This document shows positions 1 through 6,867 of a DNA stretch of 33,082 bases, one piece after another (position 1 is the first letter of the stretch; each line of letters opens with the position of its first letter). Origin of the DNA: Pelosinus sp. (GTDB lineage Bacteria > Bacillota > Negativicutes > DSM-13327); contig JARBUM010000022.1 of the NCBI GenBank assembly GCA_029239675.1, positions 1 to 33,082 on the forward strand, read 5' to 3'. The translations under genes were made by a program, and so were the position numbers. Below the pieces are notes generated by a model that made no database searches, was not told the DNA's origin, and worked only from the letters and a program-made list of their open reading frames with translations.

Positions 1-1
1 A

Positions 2-73
2 GCAAAGAAACTCGGTATCCCTCGCAGCACCTTATATTACAAAATGCAGAAGCTGGGATTGGAGTGTCAATAA
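2..73 (+). CDS. C-terminal end of a Fis-type HTH regulator, probably a sigma-54-dependent activator (partial)
   Basis: Only the last 23 codons are in the window. They read AKKLGIPRSTLYYKMQKLGL followed by ECQ and a TAA at 71-73. The pattern A-x-x-LGI-x-RSTLYYK-x-x-x-LGL is the recognition helix region of the Fis/HTH_8 domain that ends NtrC-type activators. A sigma-54 promoter lies about 250 bp downstream, so this gene probably encodes its dedicated activator, comparable in logic to PrdR of proline-reducing clostridia. The AAA+ and sensor domains lie outside the window, so the inducer cannot be read. Confidence 0.75.
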   Translation, partial: AKKLGIPRSTLYYKMQKLGLECQ

Positions 74-267
74 ACTGACGCTATCGTCGAATGGTAGATG
101 GAAATAGTTGATTTACAAGGCACTTTTGCAAAGAACGGAATTTATATCTTATGAAAAAACCGATAAAACACGAGGTCGCGAAGAAGTATAAAGAACACGA
201 AGAAAGAATTATATTTATTTATATTCTTCAAGATTTTCGCATTTTCGCGGTAAAATTTTTTATTTTT

Positions 268-298
268 TTAGGATACGAAATGCTTTTTCGTATCCTAA
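268..298. repeat. 12-bp perfect inverted repeat just upstream of the sigma-54 promoter
   Basis: Arms 268-279 (TTAGGATACGAA) and 287-298 pair perfectly around a 7-nt loop. The right arm is not followed by a T-run, so it is not a convincing terminator for the upstream regulator. It ends 22 bp before the -24 element. It could be an operator or activator site, although enhancer sites for sigma-54 activators are usually further upstream. The rest of 74-320 is AT-rich; I see no gene in it. Confidence 0.5.
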
Positions 299-320
299 TT
301 TACAATCTAAAATATATAGT

Positions 321-336
321 TGGCACGGTTATTGCA
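321..336 (+). promoter_or_regulatory. Sigma-54 (-24/-12) promoter of the dehydrogenase operon
   Basis: TGGCACGGTTATTGCA matches the sigma-54 consensus TGGCACG-N4-TTGCW at every specified position. The invariant GG (322-323) and GC (334-335) start 12 nt apart, as required. The predicted transcription start is near 347, and the first SD (AGGAGGTG, 349-356) and the ATG at 364 follow closely. An activator-type HTH is encoded just upstream. Expression of 364-5211 should therefore need RpoN and an ATP-dependent activator. Confidence 0.92.
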
Positions 337-363
337 ACAGAATAGAGCAGGAGGTGTTTAACT

Positions 364-669
364 ATGAGAATTGTCAATCATCCAATACTGACATTTCCAC
401 AACAAGATATGGTGACCTTCACATTGAATGGTCAAAAGATAGAGGGAGTAGCGGGAGAGCCGATTGCTGCGGCACTGCATGCAGCTGATATAAAGGTATT
501 ACGTCATAGTCATGAACGTCACCGTCCTCGTGGTCTTTTTTGTGCCATTGGTAACTGCTCTTCTTGTTTAATGACAGTAGATGGAATTCCTAATATACGA
601 GTTTGCATTGAGCCCCTTCGCGCTGGCATGGTAGTTGAGACCCAAGAAGGGAAGGGGAAGATCATATGA
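364..669 (+). CDS. Small [2Fe-2S] ferredoxin-like subunit of an amino-acid dehydrogenase (HcnA / proline dehydrogenase gamma type)
   Basis: This 101-aa protein carries the plant-type [2Fe-2S] ligand set C60-x4-C65-x2-C68-x12-C81. The N-terminal fold with VTFTLNGQKIEG is typical of the Fer2_4 domain that precedes the FAD subunit in HcnA, opine oxidase and sarcosine/proline dehydrogenase complexes. It is probably the electron-entry or transfer subunit of the complex encoded by the next four genes. The SD AGGAGGTG ends 7 nt before the ATG, and the stop overlaps the next start by 4 bp (ATGA), so translation is coupled. It is the first gene behind the sigma-54 promoter. Confidence 0.85.
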   Translation: MRIVNHPILTFPQQDMVTFTLNGQKIEGVAGEPIAAALHAADIKVLRHSHERHRPRGLFCAIGNCSSCLMTVDGIPNIRVCIEPLRAGMVVETQEGKGKII

Positions 670-1754
670 TAACAACAGAAATTTTAGTCATAGGAGCTGG
701 CCCTGCAGGCTTAATGGCAGCCATTCATGCTGCAGAAGCTGGCGCAAGGGTATTGCTGGTTGAACGGGCAGATCGCTTGGGCGGGCAGTTAATCAAGCAG
801 ACTCACAAATTTTTTGGCTCTAAGGCAGAATTCGCCGGCGAGCGTGGAATGGATATCGCTGAAAAATTAATCAATTGGAGTTCGGATGTTTCGGGTATCA
901 CCATTTGGAAAAATGCAGTGGTCCTGGGAATCTATCCAGATGGCGTAGTTACTATTTCCCATGAAGGTGCTTTTTGCACAGCCAGGCCTAAAAAAATTAT
1001 TATTGCAACGGGTGCTTCCGAGAAAACCATGGCTTTTCCTAATAATGATTTGCCAGGTATTTATGGTGCGGGTGCAGTCCAAACCTTAATGAATGTTCAC
1101 GGAGTATTACCGGCAAAAAGAATACTGATGATTGGTGCTGGCAATATTGGTGTAATTGTAGCTTATCAATTATTACAAGCGGGCGTTGAAGTAGCCGGTA
1201 TTGTAGAAGCAGCTCCGCAAGTTGGTGGTTATCGTGTTCATGCCGCTAAATTACAACGGCATGGTGTACCGATTTATACTTCTCATTCGATACAATTAGC
1301 CCATGGTGATTCCTGTTTAGAAGGAGTTACTATTTCTAAACTAGATGAAAAGTGGCAGCCGATTGCGGGAAGTGAACAATATATTGCCGTAGATGGTCTT
1401 TGTTTGGCGGTAGGATTAAGCCCCTTGACAGAACTCTTGTGGCAGGCGGGCTGTGAAATGAAATTTGCTGGAGAATTAGGCGGTTATGTACCATTGCGTG
1501 ATGCCAATATGAAAACAACCCATGAAAATATTTATGTAGCTGGTGATGTTTCAGGAGTCGAAGAAGCCTCAGCAGCTATGGTAGAAGGAAAATTGGCTGG
1601 CTTGTATGTTGCTTCTGTATTAGGACATAAAAAAGATTCGTTTACAAAAGAGTTTCAGACTGCAAAATCACAACTGGCTGCCCTTCGCTCTGGTCCTGCA
1701 AGTGTGAAGATTTGTACGGGACTTAGCAAAGTTGTTTTAGAGGAGGTTGGATAA
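666..1754 (+). CDS. FAD/NAD-binding subunit of a multi-subunit amino-acid dehydrogenase (HcnB / proline dehydrogenase alpha type)
   Basis: The 362-aa protein has an N-terminal FAD dinucleotide-binding motif (GAGPAG at residues 10-15) and a second Rossmann motif (GAGNIG, about 156-161), as in the pyridine-nucleotide-disulfide oxidoreductase-like alpha subunits. A late FAD-contact motif, NIYVAGDVSG, is also visible. HcnB-type proteins commonly end with a BFD-like [2Fe-2S] domain. That domain is absent here and is encoded separately at 2195-2473. The subunit probably passes electrons from the DAO-type flavin subunit to NAD+ or another acceptor. It overlaps the upstream gene by 4 bp. Confidence 0.85.
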   Translation: MITTEILVIGAGPAGLMAAIHAAEAGARVLLVERADRLGGQLIKQTHKFFGSKAEFAGERGMDIAEKLINWSSDVSGITIWKNAVVLGIYPDGVVTISHEGAFCTARPKKIIIATGASEKTMAFPNNDLPGIYGAGAVQTLMNVHGVLPAKRILMIGAGNIGVIVAYQLLQAGVEVAGIVEAAPQVGGYRVHAAKLQRHGVPIYTSHSIQLAHGDSCLEGVTISKLDEKWQPIAGSEQYIAVDGLCLAVGLSPLTELLWQAGCEMKFAGELGGYVPLRDANMKTTHENIYVAGDVSGVEEASAAMVEGKLAGLYVASVLGHKKDSFTKEFQTAKSQLAALRSGPASVKICTGLSKVVLEEVG

Positions 1755-1755
1755 A

Positions 1756-2205
1756 ATGCCGTCACAAGAGCGTTTCGCGAAAGGTCCAATCGCTTTATTT
1801 GAATGTATGCAGCAAATTCCCTGTAATCCTTGTGTTGATGCTTGTTCACGAGGTGCCATTACAGTTAAAGAAATTAATGATTGTCCTTCTTTAAATGAAG
1901 AACTTTGTAATGGCTGTGGCGTGTGTATGACTCACTGTCCTGGATTATCGATTTTCGTTGTTGATTATACCTATGGAAAAGATGTGGCACTGCTCAAAAT
2001 ACCATATGAGTTTTCTCCTTTGCCTGAGGCTAAGGATGTTGTTGATGCTTTAAATCGGCATGGTGAACGTGTGGGCAGCGCCCAAGTCATTCGTGTGCAG
2101 ACATCACCGAATAAGACAAATATTATTTGGCTGTCAGTACCTCGGGAATTAGCTATGGAGGTTCGTAGCATTCGTCTTCAGAAAGGAGGACATCATGAAT
2201 CATAA
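1756..2205 (+). CDS. Two-cluster [4Fe-4S] ferredoxin subunit of the dehydrogenase
   Basis: This 149-aa protein has two cysteine groups: C17-x5-C23-x2-C26-x3-C30 and C51-x2-C54-x2-C57-x3-C61-P. The second is a classical 4Fe-4S motif; the first has a longer first gap. The C-terminal 80 residues have no motif I recognise. I chose ATG 1756 because AGGAGG (1741-1746) then sits 9 nt upstream. A TTG at 1747 is in frame but would directly abut the SD. The gene is wedged between the FAD subunit and the BFD-like protein, which indicates an electron-transfer subunit of the same complex. Confidence 0.82.
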   Translation: MPSQERFAKGPIALFECMQQIPCNPCVDACSRGAITVKEINDCPSLNEELCNGCGVCMTHCPGLSIFVVDYTYGKDVALLKIPYEFSPLPEAKDVVDALNRHGERVGSAQVIRVQTSPNKTNIIWLSVPRELAMEVRSIRLQKGGHHES

Positions 2206-2473
2206 TGATATTATTATCTGTCGTTGTGAAGATATAACCTTGGGAGAAATTAGAGAGCAGATTGCACAAGGAAAACATACTCTGGAAGAAATAAAAAGAG
2301 CCTGTCGCTCTGGTATGGGACCTTGTCAGGGAAGAACGTGTGCTCCTCTTATTATTAATGAAATTGCCAAGGCTACAGGGAAACCTGTCTCAGAGATTCC
2401 TTTGCCTACATTTCGTCCTTCTACCTCTCCCATTAAGATGGCTTCTTTGTTAGGAGGAGATCAACATGATTAA
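2195..2473 (+). CDS. BFD-like [2Fe-2S]-binding subunit
   Basis: The 92-aa protein shows the bacterioferritin-associated-ferredoxin pattern C9-x-C11 followed by C44-x4-C49 (IICRCEDIT, then GMGPCQGRTC). In HcnB-type subunits this domain is normally fused to the C-terminus of the NAD-binding protein. Here it is a free gene, as the delta-type subunit is in some proline dehydrogenases. It overlaps the ferredoxin gene by 11 bp and the next gene by 8 bp, so it belongs to a tightly coupled operon. Some proteins of this family also have a C-terminal extension; this one has about 40 residues of low-complexity sequence after the cluster. Confidence 0.85.
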   Translation: MNHNDIIICRCEDITLGEIREQIAQGKHTLEEIKRACRSGMGPCQGRTCAPLIINEIAKATGKPVSEIPLPTFRPSTSPIKMASLLGGDQHD

Positions 2474-3614
2474 GTCTGCAGATATTGTAGTAATTGGCGG
2501 TGGAGTCATTGGTTGTTCCACTGCGTATAACTTAGCTAAATTAGGTGCAGGTAAAGTAGTTGTATTAGAGAAGAATTATTTAGCCAGTGGTGCCACAGGG
2601 CGCTGTGGAGCAGGTATGAGAATGCAGTGGGGAACAGAGACTAATTGTCTTTTGTCTCGTGAGAGTGTTAAAATGCTCTCCCATTTACCAGAACTACTAA
2701 ATGTAAATGTAGATATTGAATTTACCCAAAATGGCTATTTAATGCCAGCTTATTCGGAAAAAATGGCAGAGCAGTTTAAAAAGAATTTGGTACTGCAAAA
2801 TTCCCTTAGCATTCCTGCACGTTGGGTGACACCAGAGGAATCTTTAGAAATCGTTCCTTTTTTGAATACAAAAGGAATGTATGGTGCCACCTATTGTGCA
2901 GAAGATGGTCATTGTAATCCATTTAAGGTAACAGAGGCCTATGCACAAGCCGCGAGAAAATTAAATGTTGAGATTTATACAGATACTGAAGTGCAAGGCA
3001 TTGTAACGAAGAATGGCAGGATCATCTCTGTTCGTACAAATCAGGGAGAGATTCAGACAGATACGGTTGTTAATGCGGCAGGAGGGTATGCAAAAACAGT
3101 CGGCCGTATGGTTGGTGTTGAGCTTCCTATTTTCCCAGAACGTCATGAGATTTTAGTAACCGAACCTGTGGAGCCTACTATGGGGCCAATGGTAATGAGT
3201 TTTTATCACAACTTATATTGTCAGCAAAGTCCTCATGGTAGTTTTATTATGGGAATTGGTCATCCAAATGAACCAGAAAGTTATAATATAAAATCCAGTT
3301 GGCAGTTCTTACGTGACATGGCAGAGCGGCTTGTGGAAATTTTACCGCCATTGGCAGGTTTAAACATAGTACGGCAATGGGCTGGGTTATATGACATGTG
3401 TCCTGATCGCACACCTATATTAGGAAATAGCCCGTCTCTTAATCGATTTTTTACTGCCGCAGGTTTTAGCGGTCATGGCTTCATGATTTCGCCAATTACA
3501 GGTCAATTAATGGCGGAGATGGTGATTGGAAAACCTACTGCTTTTCCAATCCAAATGTTTGATGCTGGACGGTTTAATCGTGGTGAGTTATTTGTAGAAC
3601 CATCCGTTGTGTAA
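2466..3614 (+). CDS. DAO-family FAD-dependent dehydrogenase, catalytic beta subunit (probable proline or related amino-acid dehydrogenase)
   Basis: The 382-aa protein begins with ADIVVIGGGVIGCSTAYNLA, the FAD-binding motif of the glycine/D-amino-acid oxidase (DadA/SoxB/HcnC) family. It ends with the family motif around GFSGHGFMISPITGQLMAEM. It should oxidise the C-N bond of an amino or imino acid at its FAD and pass electrons to the iron-sulfur subunits. The adjacent P5C dehydrogenase points to proline (L or D) or hydroxyproline as substrate, since the product would be P5C. Sarcosine, opine or glycine (HcnC) are alternatives the sequence does not exclude. An SD (GGAGGAG) overlaps the preceding reading frame. 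Confidence 0.8.
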   Translation: MIKSADIVVIGGGVIGCSTAYNLAKLGAGKVVVLEKNYLASGATGRCGAGMRMQWGTETNCLLSRESVKMLSHLPELLNVNVDIEFTQNGYLMPAYSEKMAEQFKKNLVLQNSLSIPARWVTPEESLEIVPFLNTKGMYGATYCAEDGHCNPFKVTEAYAQAARKLNVEIYTDTEVQGIVTKNGRIISVRTNQGEIQTDTVVNAAGGYAKTVGRMVGVELPIFPERHEILVTEPVEPTMGPMVMSFYHNLYCQQSPHGSFIMGIGHPNEPESYNIKSSWQFLRDMAERLVEILPPLAGLNIVRQWAGLYDMCPDRTPILGNSPSLNRFFTAAGFSGHGFMISPITGQLMAEMVIGKPTAFPIQMFDAGRFNRGELFVEPSVV

Positions 3615-3663
3615 GGTAAACATGTATCATATACATTTTAAATAGGAAAGTGAGGAAAATAAA

Positions 3664-5211
3664 ATGATTACAGAATACAAAAATGAACCATTTACTAACT
3701 TTGGTCTTCCGGAGAACAAGGCTGCTATGGAGAAAGCATTGGCAGCAGTGCAACTAGAGAAAGCTGCTCATTATCCACTCATCATCGGTGGAGAAACTGT
3801 GGATACAGAAGCACGTATTACTTCGATTAACCCATCTAACACAGTTGATATTGTTGGAACAGTTGCTCGCGCTAATGTAGACTTAGCTGAGAAAGCGGTG
3901 CAAGCAGCGAATAAAGCCTTTGCCTCATGGCAGTATGTAGATCCAGCGGAAAGATCCTTATATTTGTTTAAAGCTTCTGCTGTTTTACGTCGTCGCAAAT
4001 TTGAGTTTTCTGCTTGGTTAGTGGAAGAAGCCGGAAAAACATGGGTTGAGGCAGATGCAGATACAGCGGAAGCAATCGATTTTATGGAATACTATGCTCG
4101 TCAAATGGATAAGTATGCGAAAGGGATGGAAGTAACTCCTTATCCTGGAGAGCTAAATGAATGTGCTTACATTCCTCTTGGTGTGGGGGTTGTAATTCCA
4201 CCATGGAATTTTCCATTAGCCATCTTAGCAGGGATGACAGCAGCTGCTATCGTAGCTGGTAATACGGTTATTATGAAACCCGCAAGCTCAACACCTGTAA
4301 TTGCTGCTAAATTTATGCAACTTTGGGAGGAAGTTTCTTTGCCTGCTGGTGTTGTTAATTATCTTCCAGGCAGTGGTGGGACGATTGGCGATTATTTGGT
4401 ATCCCATGCTCAAGTTCGTTTTATTAATTTTACAGGTTCAAAGGAAGTAGGACTTCGTATTAATAAATTAGCTGCTGATTTATCTCCGGGGCAGAAATGG
4501 ATAAAAAGAGTTGTGGCTGAAATGGGCGGTAAGGATTCTATCGTTGTAGATAGCGAGGCTGATCTTGAAGAAGCAGCTGCTGGAATTGTTGCATCTGCCT
4601 TTGGCTTCCAAGGACAAAAATGTTCTGCCTGCTCTCGCGCTATTATAGTAAAAGACGTATATGATGCAGTGCTTACAAAAGTAATCGAAAAGACAAAGGC
4701 TCTTAAAATTGGCGCTGCTTGCAGTCCTGATAGCAATATAGGTCCAGTGATTGATGAAAGTTCTTACAAAAAGATTTTAAGTTATATCGAGATTGGCAAA
4801 ACAGAAGGAAAACTAGAGTGCGGTGGGTCTACGGCTGGACCACAAGGCTACTTTATTGAGCCAACTGTATTCTCAGGAATTTCTCCTGATGCCCGTATTT
4901 CCCAGGAAGAGATATTTGGCCCTGTGCTAGCTGTGATTCCTGCTGATGACTTTGACCATGCTCTTGCGATTGCTAATGGCACTGAATATGGGCTTACTGG
5001 TGCTGTTTATTCAAAGAGCCGCGCCAAATTAGAAAAAGCTCGCCGCGAGTTTCACGTAGGAAATCTGTATTTTAATCGTAAGTGCACAGGAGCTTTAGTC
5101 GGAGTTCATCCTTTTGGTGGATTTAACTTGTCTGGTACAGACTCTAAAGCTGGCGGCGCTGACTATTTATTGCTGTTCTTACAGGCAAAATCCATTTGTG
5201 AAAAACTATAA
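3664..5211 (+). CDS. rocA: L-glutamate gamma-semialdehyde (P5C) dehydrogenase
   Basis: This 515-aa aldehyde dehydrogenase has the size and motifs of the RocA/PruA family. These include PPWNFPLAI in the NAD-binding part, the general base E286 in VAEMGGKDSIVV, the catalytic C320 in GFQGQKCSACSR, EEIFGPVLAV, and a C-terminal VHPFGGFNLSGTDSKAGG. It oxidises glutamate gamma-semialdehyde to glutamate with NAD+. Placed 49 bp after the dehydrogenase genes with only an SD between them, it probably completes proline-to-glutamate oxidation in the same sigma-54 transcript. The specific substrate is inferred from family resemblance; the aldehyde dehydrogenase superfamily assignment is secure. Confidence 0.9.
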   Translation: MITEYKNEPFTNFGLPENKAAMEKALAAVQLEKAAHYPLIIGGETVDTEARITSINPSNTVDIVGTVARANVDLAEKAVQAANKAFASWQYVDPAERSLYLFKASAVLRRRKFEFSAWLVEEAGKTWVEADADTAEAIDFMEYYARQMDKYAKGMEVTPYPGELNECAYIPLGVGVVIPPWNFPLAILAGMTAAAIVAGNTVIMKPASSTPVIAAKFMQLWEEVSLPAGVVNYLPGSGGTIGDYLVSHAQVRFINFTGSKEVGLRINKLAADLSPGQKWIKRVVAEMGGKDSIVVDSEADLEEAAAGIVASAFGFQGQKCSACSRAIIVKDVYDAVLTKVIEKTKALKIGAACSPDSNIGPVIDESSYKKILSYIEIGKTEGKLECGGSTAGPQGYFIEPTVFSGISPDARISQEEIFGPVLAVIPADDFDHALAIANGTEYGLTGAVYSKSRAKLEKARREFHVGNLYFNRKCTGALVGVHPFGGFNLSGTDSKAGGADYLLLFLQAKSICEKL

Positions 5212-5341
5212 GTAAAAGATAGTATGTTGCTATGTCCACTTGCAAGAACAAACATAGAATGTTACTTTATTCACAGTGTAATTAAAGAAAACATGCTAAA
5301 AATGTTTAAAAAAATATAAAATGTTTTTTTGGAAAAAACAC

Positions 5342-5370
5342 TTGTCAAGTTGAGAAGCGCACGGTATAAT
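5342..5370 (+). promoter_or_regulatory. Sigma-A promoter of the orphan binding-protein gene
   Basis: TTGTCA (5342-5347) and TATAAT (5365-5370) are separated by exactly 17 bp. A-tracts at about 5285-5340 could act as an UP element. The predicted start is near 5377, giving a leader of about 147 nt before the ATG at 5524. The rest of 5212-5341 contains only an imperfect hairpin without a T-run (about 5223-5267), so I do not see a clear terminator for the preceding operon. Confidence 0.8.
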
Positions 5371-5387
5371 AAAAAACAAATATAAGA

Positions 5388-5445
5388 TTAAAGCAATGGT
5401 GCTTTAAACAGAGATAACTATCTTCTGTTTGAAGCACCTTTTTTT
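5388..5445 (+). terminator. Leader terminator with a competing anti-terminator hairpin (attenuator-like)
   Basis: Arms 5398-5412 and 5424-5438 form a 15-bp stem with one G-U pair, followed by seven T (5439-5445). This is a strong intrinsic terminator lying between the sigma-A promoter and the gene it should serve. A second hairpin, TTAAAGCA (5388-5395) with TGCTTTAA (5400-5407) around an ATGG loop, uses 10 nt of the terminator's left arm, so the two are mutually exclusive. I recognise no known riboswitch. If nothing relieves termination, the locus would make a terminated RNA of about 70 nt. Confidence 0.75.
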
Positions 5446-5523
5446 CGATACTTTTGTGGGGGTGGTAGGGAAGAGCTTGAGTAGAGAAATACTGTGAAAT
5501 AATAAATAATAAGGGGGATTATT

Positions 5524-6693
5524 ATGTTTAGAAAATTGAATGGGAAATGGTTATCTCTAGTTGTTGGTGCTAGCTTAGTAGCTGGATTATTAACTGGCTG
5601 CGGTTCAAGTGCAAGTAAAGATATCAAAATTGGTGTTGTATATGAATTGACAGGAAGCACTGCATCTTTTGGTACAGCTGCTGCTAATGGTGCTAAACTA
5701 GCATTTAAAGAAATCAATGCCAATGGTGGTGTTTTGGGCAAACAAATTCAAATAGCAGTTGCCGATAACAAAGGCGAACCATCTGAATCCTCTAATGCAA
5801 TGACAAAAGTTATTTCTCAAGATAAAGTAATTGCCGTTACTGGTTTTACTACTAGCTCTAATGGTATCGCAGGCTCAACTGTTGCTGAAGCAAACAAAAT
5901 TCCTTTTGTTGCTGCTGCAACAACGAATCCTAAAGTAACCTTGGATGAAAATACTGGAAAAGTTAAGAATTATACTTTCCGTGTATGTTTCATTGATCCT
6001 TTCCAAGGAACTGTAGGAGCGAACTTCGTAATAAATTCTCTAAAAGCTAAAAATGCTGCTGTTATGATTGATAATTCGAGTGATTATAGTAAAGGATTAT
6101 CTAAATTCTTTAAAGATGCTTTCATCAAAGGTGGCGGCAGCATAGCTATCGAAGAAGCTTATTTGCAAAATGACCAAGATTTCAAAACACTTTTGACTAA
6201 AATAAAAGCTAATAACCCAGATGTTATTTATGTACCTGGTTACTATGGTGAAGTAGGCAAAATTATTAAACAGGCTCGTGAAATTGGCATTACCGTACCA
6301 TTTGTTGGTGGTGATGGTTGGGATTCTCCTAAATTAGCGGAGATTGGTGGCCCAGAAGCTCTTAATAATACTTTTTTTACCAATCACTATTCCGTAGAAG
6401 ATAATAGCCCGAAATCAAAAGCATTCCTTGATGCTTTCCAAAAAGAATACGGTCAAGTACCGGATGCCATGGCTGTTCTAGGTTATGATGCAGCATATGC
6501 TCTAGTAGATGCTATTAAACGTGCTAACAGCACTGAGTCCGAAAAAATTCGTGAAGCTCTTGCTAAGACAAAAGATTTCCAAGGTGTAACTGGTGCCTTG
6601 ACACTAAATGATACTCACGATGCAATAAAAAGTGCTGTAATCATCGAAATGAAAAATGGTAAACAAGTTTATAGAGAGACGGTAAAACCTTAA
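5524..6693 (+). CDS. Branched-chain amino acid-type ABC substrate-binding lipoprotein (LivJ/Peripla_BP_6 family), orphan
   Basis: The 389-aa precursor has a lipoprotein signal with lipobox LLTGC and the modified cysteine at residue 26. The mature part is a Peripla_BP_6 protein: IKIGVVYELTGSTASFG at the start, LAFKEINANGGVLGKQI, and a late GYDAAYALVDAIKRA. Such proteins bind leucine/isoleucine/valine or other small amino acids and related compounds. No LivHMGF permease or ATPase gene is in the window. A chemoreceptor gene follows 174 bp later, so a sensory role is possible. An SD (GGGGGAT) lies before the ATG. The ligand cannot be read from sequence. Confidence 0.9.
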   Translation: MFRKLNGKWLSLVVGASLVAGLLTGCGSSASKDIKIGVVYELTGSTASFGTAAANGAKLAFKEINANGGVLGKQIQIAVADNKGEPSESSNAMTKVISQDKVIAVTGFTTSSNGIAGSTVAEANKIPFVAAATTNPKVTLDENTGKVKNYTFRVCFIDPFQGTVGANFVINSLKAKNAAVMIDNSSDYSKGLSKFFKDAFIKGGGSIAIEEAYLQNDQDFKTLLTKIKANNPDVIYVPGYYGEVGKIIKQAREIGITVPFVGGDGWDSPKLAEIGGPEALNNTFFTNHYSVEDNSPKSKAFLDAFQKEYGQVPDAMAVLGYDAAYALVDAIKRANSTESEKIREALAKTKDFQGVTGALTLNDTHDAIKSAVIIEMKNGKQVYRETVKP

Positions 6694-6751
6694 ATCCCAA
6701 ATAAATGCCCAAATGTCGGTTTTTATGGAATGATATCAGCAAAGTACAAGA

Positions 6752-6813
6752 CTCCTGTGGTAGTAAAGATAATGACTACCATAGGAGGCCTTGTTATGTC
6801 AGGGAAGCAGTAA
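6752..6813 (+). promoter_or_regulatory. Hairpin covering an SD, with a five-codon reading frame behind it
   Basis: CTCCTGTGGTAG (6752-6763) pairs with 6776-6787 through 12 bp, one of them G-U. The right arm contains most of an AGGAGG (6783-6788). That SD is 7 nt before ATG 6796, which opens a tiny frame reading MSGKQ and a stop at 6811-6813. The arrangement would hide a ribosome-binding site when folded. Whether it is a leader peptide ahead of the chemoreceptor at 6868 or a remnant is unknown. Confidence 0.35.
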
Positions 6814-6867
6814 AATATGGCAAAGAGTGTGCCACGATAGCAGATTTAAAAGAGGAGGAGATCTAGC

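Noticed and set aside
119..130. Second sigma-54-like sequence (GGCAC-TTTT-GCA)
   Set aside because: GG and GC are only 9 nt apart instead of 12.
151..345. 64-aa open frame upstream of the dehydrogenase operon
   Set aside because: It runs through the inverted repeat and the perfect sigma-54 promoter, has no SD, and has a composition typical of AT-rich non-coding DNA.
1747..1755. TTG start giving a three-residue longer ferredoxin subunit
   Set aside because: It directly abuts AGGAGG, so there is no room for initiation; ATG 1756 is correctly spaced.
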